The position numbers and the translations under genes are program-made. Below are positions 16,916 to 25,849 of a stretch of 35,129 bases of DNA, piece by piece. Where the stretch lies: contig DBUB01000009.1 of assembly GCA_002307725.1 (NCBI GenBank), positions 1 through 35,129 of the forward strand. Direction: 5' to 3'. Position 1 is the first letter of the stretch; each line of letters begins with the position of its first letter. The notes below the pieces were generated by a model. That model made no database searches and was not told the origin of the DNA. It saw only the letters and a program-made list of their open reading frames with translations. The stretch comes from Alphaproteobacteria bacterium UBA1301 (lineage in GTDB: Bacteria; Pseudomonadota; Alphaproteobacteria; Micropepsales; Micropepsaceae).

Positions 16916-18085
16916 TTGAACAAATTCTTCGCTGGGTTGTTGCTGTTGGCCGGTTTTCAGCCAGGGCTTGCCAGCGATGCCTGTCTAGCGCTCTCCGCCG
17001 TACCGGCGCTGTATCAGCCGGGGCCGGTCTTTCTCGCCAGTTATCCGACCGTTGAGTCCGGTCCGGTCCAGAACGTCGCGTTCGTTTACGATAACGCGGT
17101 TGCCGCCATCGCCTTGGCGGCTTGCGGGCGCCCCGATCAGGCGGCGCAAATCGCCGATGCTATGCTCGCGGCGCAGGAGCACGACCGTTGGTGGAGCGAT
17201 GGGCGCTTGCGCAACGGCTATGTCGCCGGTCCTGTCGCGCATCTACCATTGCCGCTGCCGGGCTGGTGGGAACCGTCCGAGAACAAGTGGGTGGAAGATC
17301 GCTATCAGGTCGGCAGCGATACCGGCAACATGGCCTGGGCCATGCTGGCACTGCTGACGGTCTACGAACAGACCCGTGCGCCGCAGTATCTTTCCGGTGC
17401 AGACCGCATCGCCCGTTACGTCGAGAGATCGTGGTCTGACGTGCGCCCGCGTGGCTTTTCCGGTGGCACCTTCGGCCACGAGCCCGAACCGGCGGTGAAC
17501 ACTTGGAAATCGACCGAACACAACACCGACCTCGCGGCCGTGTTCAGCCGCCTTGCCCGCGACAGCGGCGATGCGCATTGGGCAGAGCGGGCGCGGGCTG
17601 CGGAAAACTTCGTTGCGGCGATGTGGGGGAATAAATGCCGCTGCTTTGCAGTCGGCACCGGAGAGGACGGCCACAGCCGCAATCGCCTACTGGCACTGGA
17701 TGCGCAACTATGGCCCGGTCTCGCGCTTGCCAGTGGCACACGGCGGTTCCCTGGCGCGCTCGACACGGCGATGATACGCCTCGCCACCGGTAGTGGTTTT
17801 GCCTACAGCGAAGCCGCGCCAGGCATGTGGACCGAAGGTACCGCGCAAGCCGGCTTGCTGATGGCGCTGGAAGGCCGGGATGTTACCGCGCTTACGGCCA
17901 TGATCGCGCGGAACCGTGATACGACGGGATGGTATTACGCCGCCGAAGCGCCAAGCCTGCCGACCGGTTTCATGCTGCAGACCGATCCGTCCAAGCCGCG
18001 TATTTACTATCACCTGCCGCATTTGGGCGCGCTGGCCTGGGTGGCGCTGTTCGAACAGCGTTTTAATCCGTTCGCTGGGCGCTGA
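16916..18085 (+). CDS. secreted protein of probable (alpha/alpha)6-barrel type, unknown function
   Basis: A 389-residue exported protein. A TTG start seven bases after GGAGG is chosen over the 16853 start because it gives a signal peptide (MNKFFAGLLLLAGFQPGLA). The body has repeated helix pairs such as YDNAVAAIALAACGRPDQA and DTGNMAWAMLALLTVYEQT, plus aromatic and acidic stretches (WVEDRYQVGSD, STEHNTDLAAVF). These resemble alpha/alpha toroid glycosidases and epimerases. I do not recognise a named family. It is divergent from the GH5 glycosidase, so a role in handling the same polysaccharide is plausible. Catalytic residues are not assigned. Confidence 0.8.
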   Translation: MNKFFAGLLLLAGFQPGLASDACLALSAVPALYQPGPVFLASYPTVESGPVQNVAFVYDNAVAAIALAACGRPDQAAQIADAMLAAQEHDRWWSDGRLRNGYVAGPVAHLPLPLPGWWEPSENKWVEDRYQVGSDTGNMAWAMLALLTVYEQTRAPQYLSGADRIARYVERSWSDVRPRGFSGGTFGHEPEPAVNTWKSTEHNTDLAAVFSRLARDSGDAHWAERARAAENFVAAMWGNKCRCFAVGTGEDGHSRNRLLALDAQLWPGLALASGTRRFPGALDTAMIRLATGSGFAYSEAAPGMWTEGTAQAGLLMALEGRDVTALTAMIARNRDTTGWYYAAEAPSLPTGFMLQTDPSKPRIYYHLPHLGALAWVALFEQRFNPFAGR

Positions 18086-18454
18086 CCGCCGCCGGAAACA
18101 TGTCGGCCGTGGAGGACAACAATCGTCGGGTCGCGCGACTTGAAATTCAGCATTGTGGTCGCCACATCAAAGAGCGCTCTCTGACCGCGGCGAAGCCCGG
18201 CAATCGGAAGTTGCAACGCATTTGCAAGAGGGCCATCCCCCCAGAGCAAAAATTTGAAAACGAATGTACCGGAGGGGAGTGGAAGACTCGCGAATCTTGA
18301 AAAACAACTTTCAAGATCGTGGGCAAATGGCTTCTCTGGGCCCCTAGATTTTGGGGTGCCGTGGCCAACGAAAAAGAGGGAAGACGGTTGGTCCTCCCTC
18401 TTTCGCGCGGCACTCGACAGCCCCCGGACGGTGCCGCGCCGGTATTGTCTCGTT
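18086..18454. other. intergenic region between convergent genes
   Basis: Apart from the terminator and the hairpins described separately, these 369 bases show no convincing gene. A minus-strand frame of 88 codons from 18413 crosses the hairpins and looks accidental. A perfect inverted repeat ATCTTGAAA/TTTCAAGAT with a six-base loop lies at 18294-18317. Confidence 0.55.
18371..18439 (-). terminator. double-hairpin terminator of the hfa operon
   Basis: Reading from the hfaD stop on the minus strand, a nine-base GC stem (GCGCGGCAC at 18405-18413 with GTGCCGCGC at 18431-18439) is followed by a second stem (AAAGAGGGA at 18373-18381 with TCCCTCTTT at 18395-18403) that runs into a T tract. The second has the form of an intrinsic terminator. 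The first may protect the 3' end. Confidence 0.82.
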
Positions 18455-19123
18455 CTAATTCGTCGAGTAGTGCACGATCTGGGCGTTGTTGCCGACCGCG
18501 GTAGAGGTGACCGAAACGGTCCCGGCCACGTTGGAGATGGTCGCGGCGGTGCTCGACACGGTGGTGGAGGTGTTCACCTGCTTGTTGTTGATTGGCATTG
18601 TGTCGGCGTTGGAATCGGCCTCGAAGTTGTTGGCGATCGCCGAATTGGCGAGGCTGAAGCTGCCGCTGATGTTGTTAACTGCAACCGACGAGGTCGCCGT
18701 CGGGTCCTGCGCCGCGCACTGCTGGTAGTTGGTCACCGCCGTCAGGGACGGATCAGTCGAGACCGACGCCGAGTTGCAGACCGCCTGGTTCACGACCCCG
18801 ACCGAGCCGGTCACGTTGTTGACTGTGGCGTTGGTGGTGGACGTGATCTGAGCGGCGTTGGTGTACTGGCTGGAGTCGACCGTGGTGTCGTTCATGGTGG
18901 TGATATCGACCACGTTGCCCGCCGCCACCGACTGTATCCCCACGTCGCCGCCGACATTGACGATCGCCGTGTTGAGCGTCGAGATCGAGTTCTGCAGCGA
19001 GACTTGACCGTTGAGGATCGTGCTGCCGCTCGTGCTACTGCTGGAGTCGTCCGCGCAAGCCGGGGTCAGCATCACCATCAGAATTGCCGACCCAGCGATA
19101 AGGTTCCTGGCGAGACTTCTCAT
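18455..19123 (-). CDS. hfaD: holdfast-anchor protein, HfaD-like
   Basis: A 222-residue exported, strongly Ser/Thr/Asn/Val-rich protein with a signal peptide (MRSLARNLIAGSAILMVMLTPACA). Repeating alternations such as NATVNNVTGSV, VAVNNISGSF and ATISNVAGTVSV suggest a beta-rich, curlin-like surface protein. The ATG has AGGAG eight bases upstream. Placement after hfaA and hfaB supports HfaD, one of the outer-membrane proteins that anchor the polysaccharide holdfast to the cell in Caulobacter. The assignment rests mainly on position and composition, so a different amyloid-like partner is possible. Its start lies inside the 3' end of hfaB. Confidence 0.7.
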   Translation of the reverse strand: MRSLARNLIAGSAILMVMLTPACADDSSSSTSGSTILNGQVSLQNSISTLNTAIVNVGGDVGIQSVAAGNVVDITTMNDTTVDSSQYTNAAQITSTTNATVNNVTGSVGVVNQAVCNSASVSTDPSLTAVTNYQQCAAQDPTATSSVAVNNISGSFSLANSAIANNFEADSNADTMPINNKQVNTSTTVSSTAATISNVAGTVSVTSTAVGNNAQIVHYSTN

Positions 19124-20033
19124 TGTACTTCTCCTCATTGGAAGCGGTGGTCTGGGACTTGCCGTCATAAAGCGGATCGGCCGTGGTGTTGATGGCGCCG
19201 CCGCAGGATGAATTTGGCGCGCGATAAAGGCGGCTCATCATTTCGAGCACGGCGCGTTCGATGGACGAGCGGACCGCGAGCTGGATCGGTTCGAGGGCGC
19301 TTTCGCCGAGCGAGGCGTCGAAGAACGTCTGGCCCAAGAAACTGAAGGCGCCGGCGGAAATCTGGCGGCCGATGATCTGCTTCTGGTAGCTGATCACGTC
19401 GACCACTTCGAGCGTGCTAGTATCGACCAGTCGGACATCGATGCCGATGTTCATCACGTACATGTTGGCGCCCGCCGTACCCTTAAGGCCGGTGGAGGAT
19501 TCTTCGCCGCCGGTGCCGTTGGCGCCGACCGAGCGGATGTTGAAGTTCAGCTCGGTGATGCCGCCGACCAGGTAGTAATTCGAGCCCGGGATCGAGCCGG
19601 CCAGGATCTTCCTGTAGTCGCCCGGCTTGGCGTCGTCGGTGATGAGCTTGTTGTTCGAGTACTTTAGTTCCATTTCGGCGACCGAGGTGTCGAAGCGTTC
19701 GACCATCGGCACACCGGCCTTGGAAAGGGCGCTCATCGCCATCAGGGCGGCGCCTTGCGTGATCTTGCGGCCGGAGTTGTCGGCTTCCGCTTTGCCAGTG
19801 TAATCGGCGATCTGTCCCACCGCGATACGCAAGGGACGTTGTGCCGTATAATGGGACAGGCAGCGCAGCGACGCCGAATAGGGTGTCTCATTGCTGATCA
19901 CCGGCGCGCCACCGATCGGCGACGTATAAGTACCCGACGAGCCTGGGATCGGGCTCACGCAGCCGGCGAGCGCGATGGCCGCACTGGCCAAAGCCAGAGT
20001 ACGGAGAAGATTTTTGCGTCCGCGGGGGATCAT
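19035..20033 (-). CDS. hfaB: holdfast-anchoring lipoprotein HfaB (CsgG family)
   Basis: A 332-residue outer-membrane lipoprotein of the CsgG/HfaB secretion-channel family. The lipobox is LAGC (AIALAGCVSP) close to the N terminus, and typical segments follow: RPLRIAVGQIADYTGK, GAALMAMSALSKAGVPMVERFD and YYLVGGITELNFN. It is expected to export or stabilise HfaA and HfaD. The start overlaps the hfaA stop in ATGA. The last 30 codons (ending GLRGRLQQ) run in another frame over the start and signal region of hfaD, an 89-base overlap. This tail has no clear CsgG resemblance, so either real overprinting or an upstream frameshift is possible. Confidence 0.9.
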   Translation of the reverse strand: MIPRGRKNLLRTLALASAAIALAGCVSPIPGSSGTYTSPIGGAPVISNETPYSASLRCLSHYTAQRPLRIAVGQIADYTGKAEADNSGRKITQGAALMAMSALSKAGVPMVERFDTSVAEMELKYSNNKLITDDAKPGDYRKILAGSIPGSNYYLVGGITELNFNIRSVGANGTGGEESSTGLKGTAGANMYVMNIGIDVRLVDTSTLEVVDVISYQKQIIGRQISAGAFSFLGQTFFDASLGESALEPIQLAVRSSIERAVLEMMSRLYRAPNSSCGGAINTTADPLYDGKSQTTASNEEKYNEKSRQEPYRWVGNSDGDADPGLRGRLQQ

Positions 20034-20446
20034 TGGCCCGAACTCCCATTCGTGGTGACAGTGGCAGTCTGATTGCCGTTGTTGACTTGGTTCGAATTGA
20101 CGATGACGGTGTTGTAGCTGCCGACCGTGACGACGTTCAGCGAATTGCCTATTGCAGTTGCCGTGCCAGTGGTCGTGCTCGTGCTGGAAGTCGACGACGT
20201 GTAAGAACTGAGCGTACTCGCCGATTGCACGCCGCTTTGACCAAAGGTCGCGGAGGTGATCTGTCCGTTGACGATCGTGAGATTGCCGTTGGCGTCCCGA
20301 AGGTTCGGATTGATCGCCGTGTTTTCCTGGCCGGCCGTCATGCCGTAGCCGCTGTTGTAGCTGGCGGCGGTGTTGTAATTGCCCGCAAAAGCAGCGCCCG
20401 TCATGGCGACGGTCGTGAGCAGCATGAACTTGAAACGGAGTGACAT
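20030..20446 (-). CDS. hfaA: holdfast-anchoring protein HfaA (curlin-like)
   Basis: A 138-residue secreted protein. MSLRFKFMLLTTVAMTGAAFA is a signal peptide, after which the sequence is Asn/Ser/Thr/Gly-rich (YNTAASYNSGYGMTAGQENT) with alternating stretches such as NVVTVGSYNTVIVNSN, reminiscent of curli CsgA-type repeats. HfaA proteins form amyloid-like surface material that ties the holdfast to the envelope. The in-frame start at 20476 is less likely than the ATG chosen, which gives a clean signal. It is the first gene of hfaABD and overlaps hfaB by four bases. It is divergent from the rhomboid gene across 198 bases. Confidence 0.88.
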   Translation of the reverse strand: MSLRFKFMLLTTVAMTGAAFAGNYNTAASYNSGYGMTAGQENTAINPNLRDANGNLTIVNGQITSATFGQSGVQSASTLSSYTSSTSSTSTTTGTATAIGNSLNVVTVGSYNTVIVNSNQVNNGNQTATVTTNGSSGQ

Positions 20447-20644
20447 CAGCGGGCGTCCAAAGGTGACAGACCCCATTGAGCAACCCGCGTGCCACCGGAT
20501 GCCTCCCCGGAGGCGCCGAATACGTGCCAGAGTGGTACGCTAGACCCCGCGCTTGGGTACTCTCTGCTGATTTCCGGGCGCCGCGCCTTCCCGCATCGGG
20601 GCGCAGTCCCTATATGAGACGAACGACGTTAAGAGAACCAACCG

Positions 20645-21316
20645 ATGGCCTTCCTCCAGTCCCAGCCGCCCCGCGAACCGTTCCTCCATGCTCCGGGGAG
20701 CGTTTTGGGGCTCATTGCTGGTCTGATCGCCATCCATCTGGTGGTGACGTTTCTGCCGGTCCCGGATTCGGTGCTAGTGACTTACGTCTTCATTCCGGCG
20801 CGCTATGTGGACGGGGCGGCCCCGCTGGATCTGATTGTGCCGCTGTTCAGCCACCAACTTCTCCATGGCAGCTACTTCCATCTGACAGTTAATTGCGTCT
20901 GGCTCCTCGCCTTCGGCCCGGTTGTGGCGCGGCGGTTGGGCGGGCTCACGTTCTTCGTATTCTTCTTTCTGTGCGGGGCCGCCGGTGCGCTGACCGAGCT
21001 GGCGTTCACTTGGGGTTCGGTCGCGCAGATGATCGGAGCCTCGGGTGCCATTTCAGGTCTGATGGGCGCAGCCTTCCGCCTGATGCGCTGGCCGGACGTT
21101 CCGAGCGGCGTGCGGCTGGTGCCGATTTTGTCGCGACCGCTGGTGATGACCTCGCTCACCTGGCTGATCCTTAATGCCATCGTTGGCATCGCTGGCTTCG
21201 GCCTTGGTGCAAACGCGGGTGACGTCCAGATCGCCTGGCAGGCGCATATGGGCGGTTATCTGTTCGGGCTTCTGACCGTCGGTCTGTTCGATCGCCTGCG
21301 CCGCATGACTGCTTAA
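20645..21316 (+). CDS. rhomboid family intramembrane serine protease
   Basis: A 223-residue polytopic inner-membrane protease with six likely membrane helices. The rhomboid signature is complete: HGSYFHLTVN (the H-x-x-x-H-x-x-x-N helix around 74-83), the nucleophile Ser133 in GASGAISG and the dyad His201 in AHMGGYLFG. It cleaves single-pass membrane proteins within or near the bilayer; the substrate is not known. A ribosome binding site is only weakly visible (AAGAGA). Its stop overlaps the convergent RND permease stop by four bases. The divergent hfa genes next door may share its upstream region. Confidence 0.93.
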   Translation: MAFLQSQPPREPFLHAPGSVLGLIAGLIAIHLVVTFLPVPDSVLVTYVFIPARYVDGAAPLDLIVPLFSHQLLHGSYFHLTVNCVWLLAFGPVVARRLGGLTFFVFFFLCGAAGALTELAFTWGSVAQMIGASGAISGLMGAAFRLMRWPDVPSGVRLVPILSRPLVMTSLTWLILNAIVGIAGFGLGANAGDVQIAWQAHMGGYLFGLLTVGLFDRLRRMTA

Positions 21317-24300
21317 TGCGCGATGGGATCGCGACGGGTCAGCTTCATGCTTAACCGGTCCATGTACACGTAGATGACCGGCGTGATGTAGAGCGTCAGG
21401 AGTTGCGACAAGACTAGGCCGCCCACCACCGCCAGCCCCAGCGGGCGGCGGGCTTCCGACCCGGCGCCGAGACCGATGGCGATCGGCAGCGTGCCCATCA
21501 AGGCCGCCATAGTCGTCATCATGATCGGGCGGAAGCGCACGATGGCGGCTTCGTAGATGGCGGTGGCGGCATCGACGCCTTCGGCGCGCTGCCGGGTCAG
21601 GGCGAAGTCGATCATCATGATGGCGTTCTTTTTGACGATGCCGATCAGCATGATCATGCCGACGAAGGCGTAGAGACTGAGTGAGGTGTCGAACGAGGTC
21701 ACCTTGGCCAGATAGAGAAGGTGGAAGAGGCCCAGCGTGAGGAGCGCGCCCACCGCCGCCGAGGGAAGCCCGGACAGGATGGTTAAGGGGTGGACGAAGC
21801 TTTCATAGAGAATGCCGAGCACGATGTAGACGACGATGATGGCGATCACCAGGAGCAGGGCGACATTGCTCATCGAGCTTTGGAACGCTTTGGCGGTGCC
21901 CTGGAAGCTGGTCTGGACGGTATCGGGAACGGCAGCGTCGCGCTTGATGCGTTGGATTGCCGAGACCGCGTCGCTGAGGGCCGCGCCCGGCGCCAGATTG
22001 AACGAGATGGTGGCCGACGGCAGTTGGCCGACGTGGTTGATCGACAAGGGCGTGGTCGAATGGCCGATTTTGGTCACCGCGGTGAGCGGCACCAGGGTGC
22101 CGCCGGTTGACGCCACATAAAGGCGCGACAGCGCGGAGGGATCGGCCTGGTACTGCGGCAACAGTTCCAGAATGACCTGATACTGGTCAGTGGAGGCGTA
22201 AATCTGCGATATCTGCTCGCCGCCGAACGAGGCGCCCAGCGCGGTTTCGATCTCTTCCGGCGTTACGCTCAGCGCCGCAGCGCGGTCGCGGTCGATCTCA
22301 ACCGCCACGGTTGGTGTCGTCAGGCGCAGGTCGTTGTCGACGTCTTGGAAGGTGGGATCGGCCTTCAGTGCCGCCGTCAGCTTGCGGGCGACGTCCTGCA
22401 GCTCGTTCATATTGAGGTCTTGCAGGCTGTATTGGTACATCGAATTGGTACGCTGACCACCAATGTTGATCGCCGGCGGATTGCGGAAGAAGACGTTTAG
22501 TCCGGGAATATTTCCGGTCTTCTTACGCAGATCCTGGATTAGTTGGTCGGCGGAAAGGCCGCGTTCGGAGCGCGGCTTGAGCCGCAGCACAAAGCGCCCG
22601 GTATTGGAACTATCCACCGACGACATCGAACTGGCGATATTGGGATCGCTTTGCAAAATGGCGGCAGCCTTTTGCTGGTACTTGACCATCTGCGGATAGC
22701 TGGTGCCGTTGGCCGCCTCGGTGGACGCCTGGATCATGCCGATGTCCGATGACGGGATGAAGTCCGACGGCATGACCCAGAACAGCACGACGGTCGCCAC
22801 CAGGCTTCCGAGGAAGATACCGAAGATCACCCGGCCATGATGCAGCGCCCATGTGAGGCTGCGATCGTAGCCGTTCTGCAGGGATTGGAACGTGCGTTCG
22901 CTCCACTGCAGGAATGCGCCGGGCTTGTGTTCATGCTGTTCCTTGAGGAACCGGCTGCACAGCATCGGCGTCAAGGTAATGGAAACGAGGCCGGAAATGA
23001 CGATCGCCAGGATGATGGTCACGGCGAACTCGTGCAGCAGCCGTCCGACGATCCCCCCCATGAACAAGACCGGAATGAAGACCGCCGCCAGTGACACCGT
23101 CATCGACAGGATGGTGAAGGCGATTTCCTTGGCACCCTTCAGCGCGGCGTCGAAGGCGGTTTCGCCCGCCTCGACATGCCGCACAATATTTTCGAGCATG
23201 ACGATGGCGTCGTCGACCACGAATCCCACCGACAAGGTCAGCGCCATCAGCGACAAATTGTCGAGGCTGTAGCCGAGGAAGCTCATGCCGGCGAAGGTGC
23301 CGATCACCGCGATCGGCAGCGCCAGCGACGGGATGAAGGTCGCCGACAGGGTGCGTAGGAAAACGAAGATCACCGCCACCACCAGGAGTGCGGCGATAAT
23401 CAGCGTCCATTGCACGTCCTCGACCGAGTCGCGGATCGATTGCGACCGGTCGTAAATGACGTTGAGCTGCACCGAGGCCGGCAGTTGCTCCATGAAATGG
23501 GGCACGATCTGGTTGATTTCGTCGACCACCTGGATGGTGTTGGCGCCGGGCTGGCGGAACACGGCAAGTGTGACCGCGCGCTGGCCGTTGTACCAGCTTC
23601 CGGTGCGGATGTTCTCGACGGCATCGATAACGTTCGCAACATCACCCAGTCGTACCGGTGCGCCATTGCGATAGGCAACGGTCTGATGTTTGAACGCGGC
23701 CGCATTCATCAACTGGCCGTTGACGTCGATCACGGCCGAACGGGTCGCCCCGTTGATCGAGCCGGTGGCGAGGTTGGGATTGACCGCATCGAGCGTATCG
23801 GCAAGCGTGTTGATGCCGATCTGGCGCGAGGCCAGCGCTGCCGGGTCGGCTTGCACGCGCACGGCGAAACGTGCCGAGCCGAACACGCTCACCTGGGCCA
23901 CGCCGTCAAGCACCGACAATTGCCGCGCCAGCAGTGTCTCGGCGTATTCGTCCACTTTGGAGATCGGTAGGGTGGAAGAACTCATGGCGAGGAAGATGAT
24001 CGGCGAGTCCGCCGGATTGACCTTGCGCAGGGTCGGCGGGGTCTTCATTTGCGGCGGCATCTTGCGCAGCACCGACGAGATCGCCTGCTGCACGTCTTGG
24101 CTGGCGGCGTCGATACTGCGTTCGAGCTTGAACTGGATGGTGATTTGCGTGCTACCCAGCGTCGAGGACGAGGTCATCGAGTCGATGCCGGCGATCTGCG
24201 ACAGCTGGGCTTCGATCGGGGTTGCCACCGACGTCGCCATGGTCTGCGGATCGGCCCCCGGCAGGCTCGCAGACACCACGATGGTGGGAAAATCCACGCT

Positions 24301-24414
24301 CGGCAGTTCGCTGACCGGTAGCATCGAATAGCCGAAGATGCCGAAGATCAGCATCGCCGCCATGACCAGCGTGGTCATCACCGGCCGAAGAATGAATGGT
24401 TCCGAGATGTTCAT
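21313..24414 (-). CDS. RND multidrug efflux permease (HAE1 family, MdtB/MdtC/MuxB-like)
   Basis: A 1033-residue trimeric inner-membrane proton antiporter. It begins in the canonical way (MNISEPFILRPVMTTL) and repeats the twofold RND architecture. Helix 4 carries the proton-relay pair in SVGFVVDDAIVMLENI, and the C-terminal half ends with KKNAIMMIDFA and RPIMMTT, typical of HAE1 pumps. The length is standard. The start overlaps the adaptor stop (ATGA). No outer-membrane channel gene or TetR/two-component regulator is seen nearby, so it may share a TolC-type channel encoded elsewhere. The MdtB/C-like label is based on general sequence feel and is not a substrate prediction. Confidence 0.94.
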   Translation of the reverse strand: MNISEPFILRPVMTTLVMAAMLIFGIFGYSMLPVSELPSVDFPTIVVSASLPGADPQTMATSVATPIEAQLSQIAGIDSMTSSSTLGSTQITIQFKLERSIDAASQDVQQAISSVLRKMPPQMKTPPTLRKVNPADSPIIFLAMSSSTLPISKVDEYAETLLARQLSVLDGVAQVSVFGSARFAVRVQADPAALASRQIGINTLADTLDAVNPNLATGSINGATRSAVIDVNGQLMNAAAFKHQTVAYRNGAPVRLGDVANVIDAVENIRTGSWYNGQRAVTLAVFRQPGANTIQVVDEINQIVPHFMEQLPASVQLNVIYDRSQSIRDSVEDVQWTLIIAALLVVAVIFVFLRTLSATFIPSLALPIAVIGTFAGMSFLGYSLDNLSLMALTLSVGFVVDDAIVMLENIVRHVEAGETAFDAALKGAKEIAFTILSMTVSLAAVFIPVLFMGGIVGRLLHEFAVTIILAIVISGLVSITLTPMLCSRFLKEQHEHKPGAFLQWSERTFQSLQNGYDRSLTWALHHGRVIFGIFLGSLVATVVLFWVMPSDFIPSSDIGMIQASTEAANGTSYPQMVKYQQKAAAILQSDPNIASSMSSVDSSNTGRFVLRLKPRSERGLSADQLIQDLRKKTGNIPGLNVFFRNPPAINIGGQRTNSMYQYSLQDLNMNELQDVARKLTAALKADPTFQDVDNDLRLTTPTVAVEIDRDRAAALSVTPEEIETALGASFGGEQISQIYASTDQYQVILELLPQYQADPSALSRLYVASTGGTLVPLTAVTKIGHSTTPLSINHVGQLPSATISFNLAPGAALSDAVSAIQRIKRDAAVPDTVQTSFQGTAKAFQSSMSNVALLLVIAIIVVYIVLGILYESFVHPLTILSGLPSAAVGALLTLGLFHLLYLAKVTSFDTSLSLYAFVGMIMLIGIVKKNAIMMIDFALTRQRAEGVDAATAIYEAAIVRFRPIMMTTMAALMGTLPIAIGLGAGSEARRPLGLAVVGGLVLSQLLTLYITPVIYVYMDRLSMKLTRRDPIAH

Positions 24415-25619
24415 GGCGTCTTGGCGGGTTTGTGGCCCTTGCCCGACGAGACTTTGGCGCCTGGTAAGACACGGAGCTGGCCGTCGACGATCACGCGTTC
24501 CTTTGGCTTGACGCCTTTGACCGCCATAAAGGTGCTGCCGTCGTCATAGAGCACCGTGACGGACCGCATCTCGGCGACCTGATCCTTACCCACGACAAAG
24601 ATATAGCGTCCATTCGGGCCTTCATTGACGGCCTCGCGCGGCACCACCGTCGCTTTGGGCAGGTTGTTCAAGGTCACGTCGACATCGACCTGCTGGCCCG
24701 GAACTAAGGTGTGATTCCGGTTGTCGAAATTGGCGCGCAGCTCGATCGTACCGGTTGTGCTGCTCACTTGGTTGGAGATGAAATCGACTTTCGCCGACAG
24801 CTTCGGTGCCTTGGGATCGTGGAGGTCGAGCATCACGATGAGCTTGCCGGCCTTATCGCGGGCCTGGATGGCGGTGAGATCGGATTGCGGTAACGAGAAG
24901 GAGATCTTCACCGGTTCGATCTGGGTCAGTACCACCAGCGGATTGGATCCGTTGGCGCTGACAAGGTTGCCAGGCTGGATCAGGATTGGTCCGGTCTTGC
25001 CGTCTACGGGGCTGCGGATTTCGGTGTAGCCGAGATTGAGCTTGGCGGTTGCGACTTCGGCCGCATCGGCGGCGACGGTGGCAATGGCCGATTTGGCGGT
25101 GGCATCGGCCGAATCCTTTTGCGACGACGAGATCGCGTTCTGGGCATAGAGGGCGTCGTAGCGTTTCTTGGTGGTCACCGCGTTGATACGCTGGGCCTCA
25201 TCCTTGGCCTGCGTCGCCTCGGCCTGTTGCAGGGCTGCCCGGAACGGGCGCGGGTCGATGACGAACAACAGATCGCCCTTTTTTACGATTTGTCCTTCTT
25301 GAAAGGCGGCCTTGACGAGTTGGCCGGTCACCTGAGCGGTAACCTGGACGGTGGCATTGGCGACCACGGTGCCGACCGTATGTTCCATCACCGTCACGTC
25401 CTTGGCGGATGCCGGTGCCGTCACCACCACGGCCGGCGGCCGGGGGCGGTTCTTGCCGTTAGTGTTGGCGATCACGGCCCAAATGCCGCCGCCGACAACC
25501 AGAACGACTACGAGTACCAGTATTGCCCGCGAGCGCCCGGATAATTGGTTAAATCGGCCAGCAGCTTGCCGGAAGCGTCCTGGCTGGGCGTCGAGCATAT
25601 TGGGATTTTTCATGTTCAT
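24411..25619 (-). CDS. RND efflux periplasmic adaptor (membrane fusion protein)
   Basis: A 402-residue adaptor anchored by one N-terminal membrane helix (about residues 32-52, AILVLVVVLVVGGGIWAV). The parts follow the AcrA/MdtA order: a lipoyl half-motif VTAQVTGQLVKAAFQEGQ with KKGDLLFVIDPRPF, an alpha-helical hairpin (about 130-185, Ala/Lys/Glu-rich), the second lipoyl half TEIRSPVDGKTGP, then beta-barrel and membrane-proximal domains. It links the permease to an outer-membrane channel. The gene is coupled to the permease by a four-base overlap. The 230 bases upstream to the next gene must hold the promoter, which I could not place. Confidence 0.93.
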   Translation of the reverse strand: MNMKNPNMLDAQPGRFRQAAGRFNQLSGRSRAILVLVVVLVVGGGIWAVIANTNGKNRPRPPAVVVTAPASAKDVTVMEHTVGTVVANATVQVTAQVTGQLVKAAFQEGQIVKKGDLLFVIDPRPFRAALQQAEATQAKDEAQRINAVTTKKRYDALYAQNAISSSQKDSADATAKSAIATVAADAAEVATAKLNLGYTEIRSPVDGKTGPILIQPGNLVSANGSNPLVVLTQIEPVKISFSLPQSDLTAIQARDKAGKLIVMLDLHDPKAPKLSAKVDFISNQVSSTTGTIELRANFDNRNHTLVPGQQVDVDVTLNNLPKATVVPREAVNEGPNGRYIFVVGKDQVAEMRSVTVLYDDGSTFMAVKGVKPKERVIVDGQLRVLPGAKVSSGKGHKPAKTP

Positions 25620-25849
25620 GGCTCAGACCCGGCGCACAGTTTGCGACAAGTGGATATGTGGCGTTGCGGTTCTGCCGTGGCTCTGCTGGTAGCATGTAGT
25701 CCTAGCACGGCACGACTCGTTCCTGGCTGCTCGGATTTCGCCCAATCGCCAATTTGACGCGGCAGCCCGTTTGTAACGGTCACATTTCTCGGCAATAGAA
25801 TATTGGACACCGCCCGCTGAAGGCGGCGTTTTGGTACACGGGGGGCGCG

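Noticed and set aside
18147..18413. 88-codon minus-strand frame after hfaD
   Set aside because: It crosses the terminator hairpins and has no RBS or motif.
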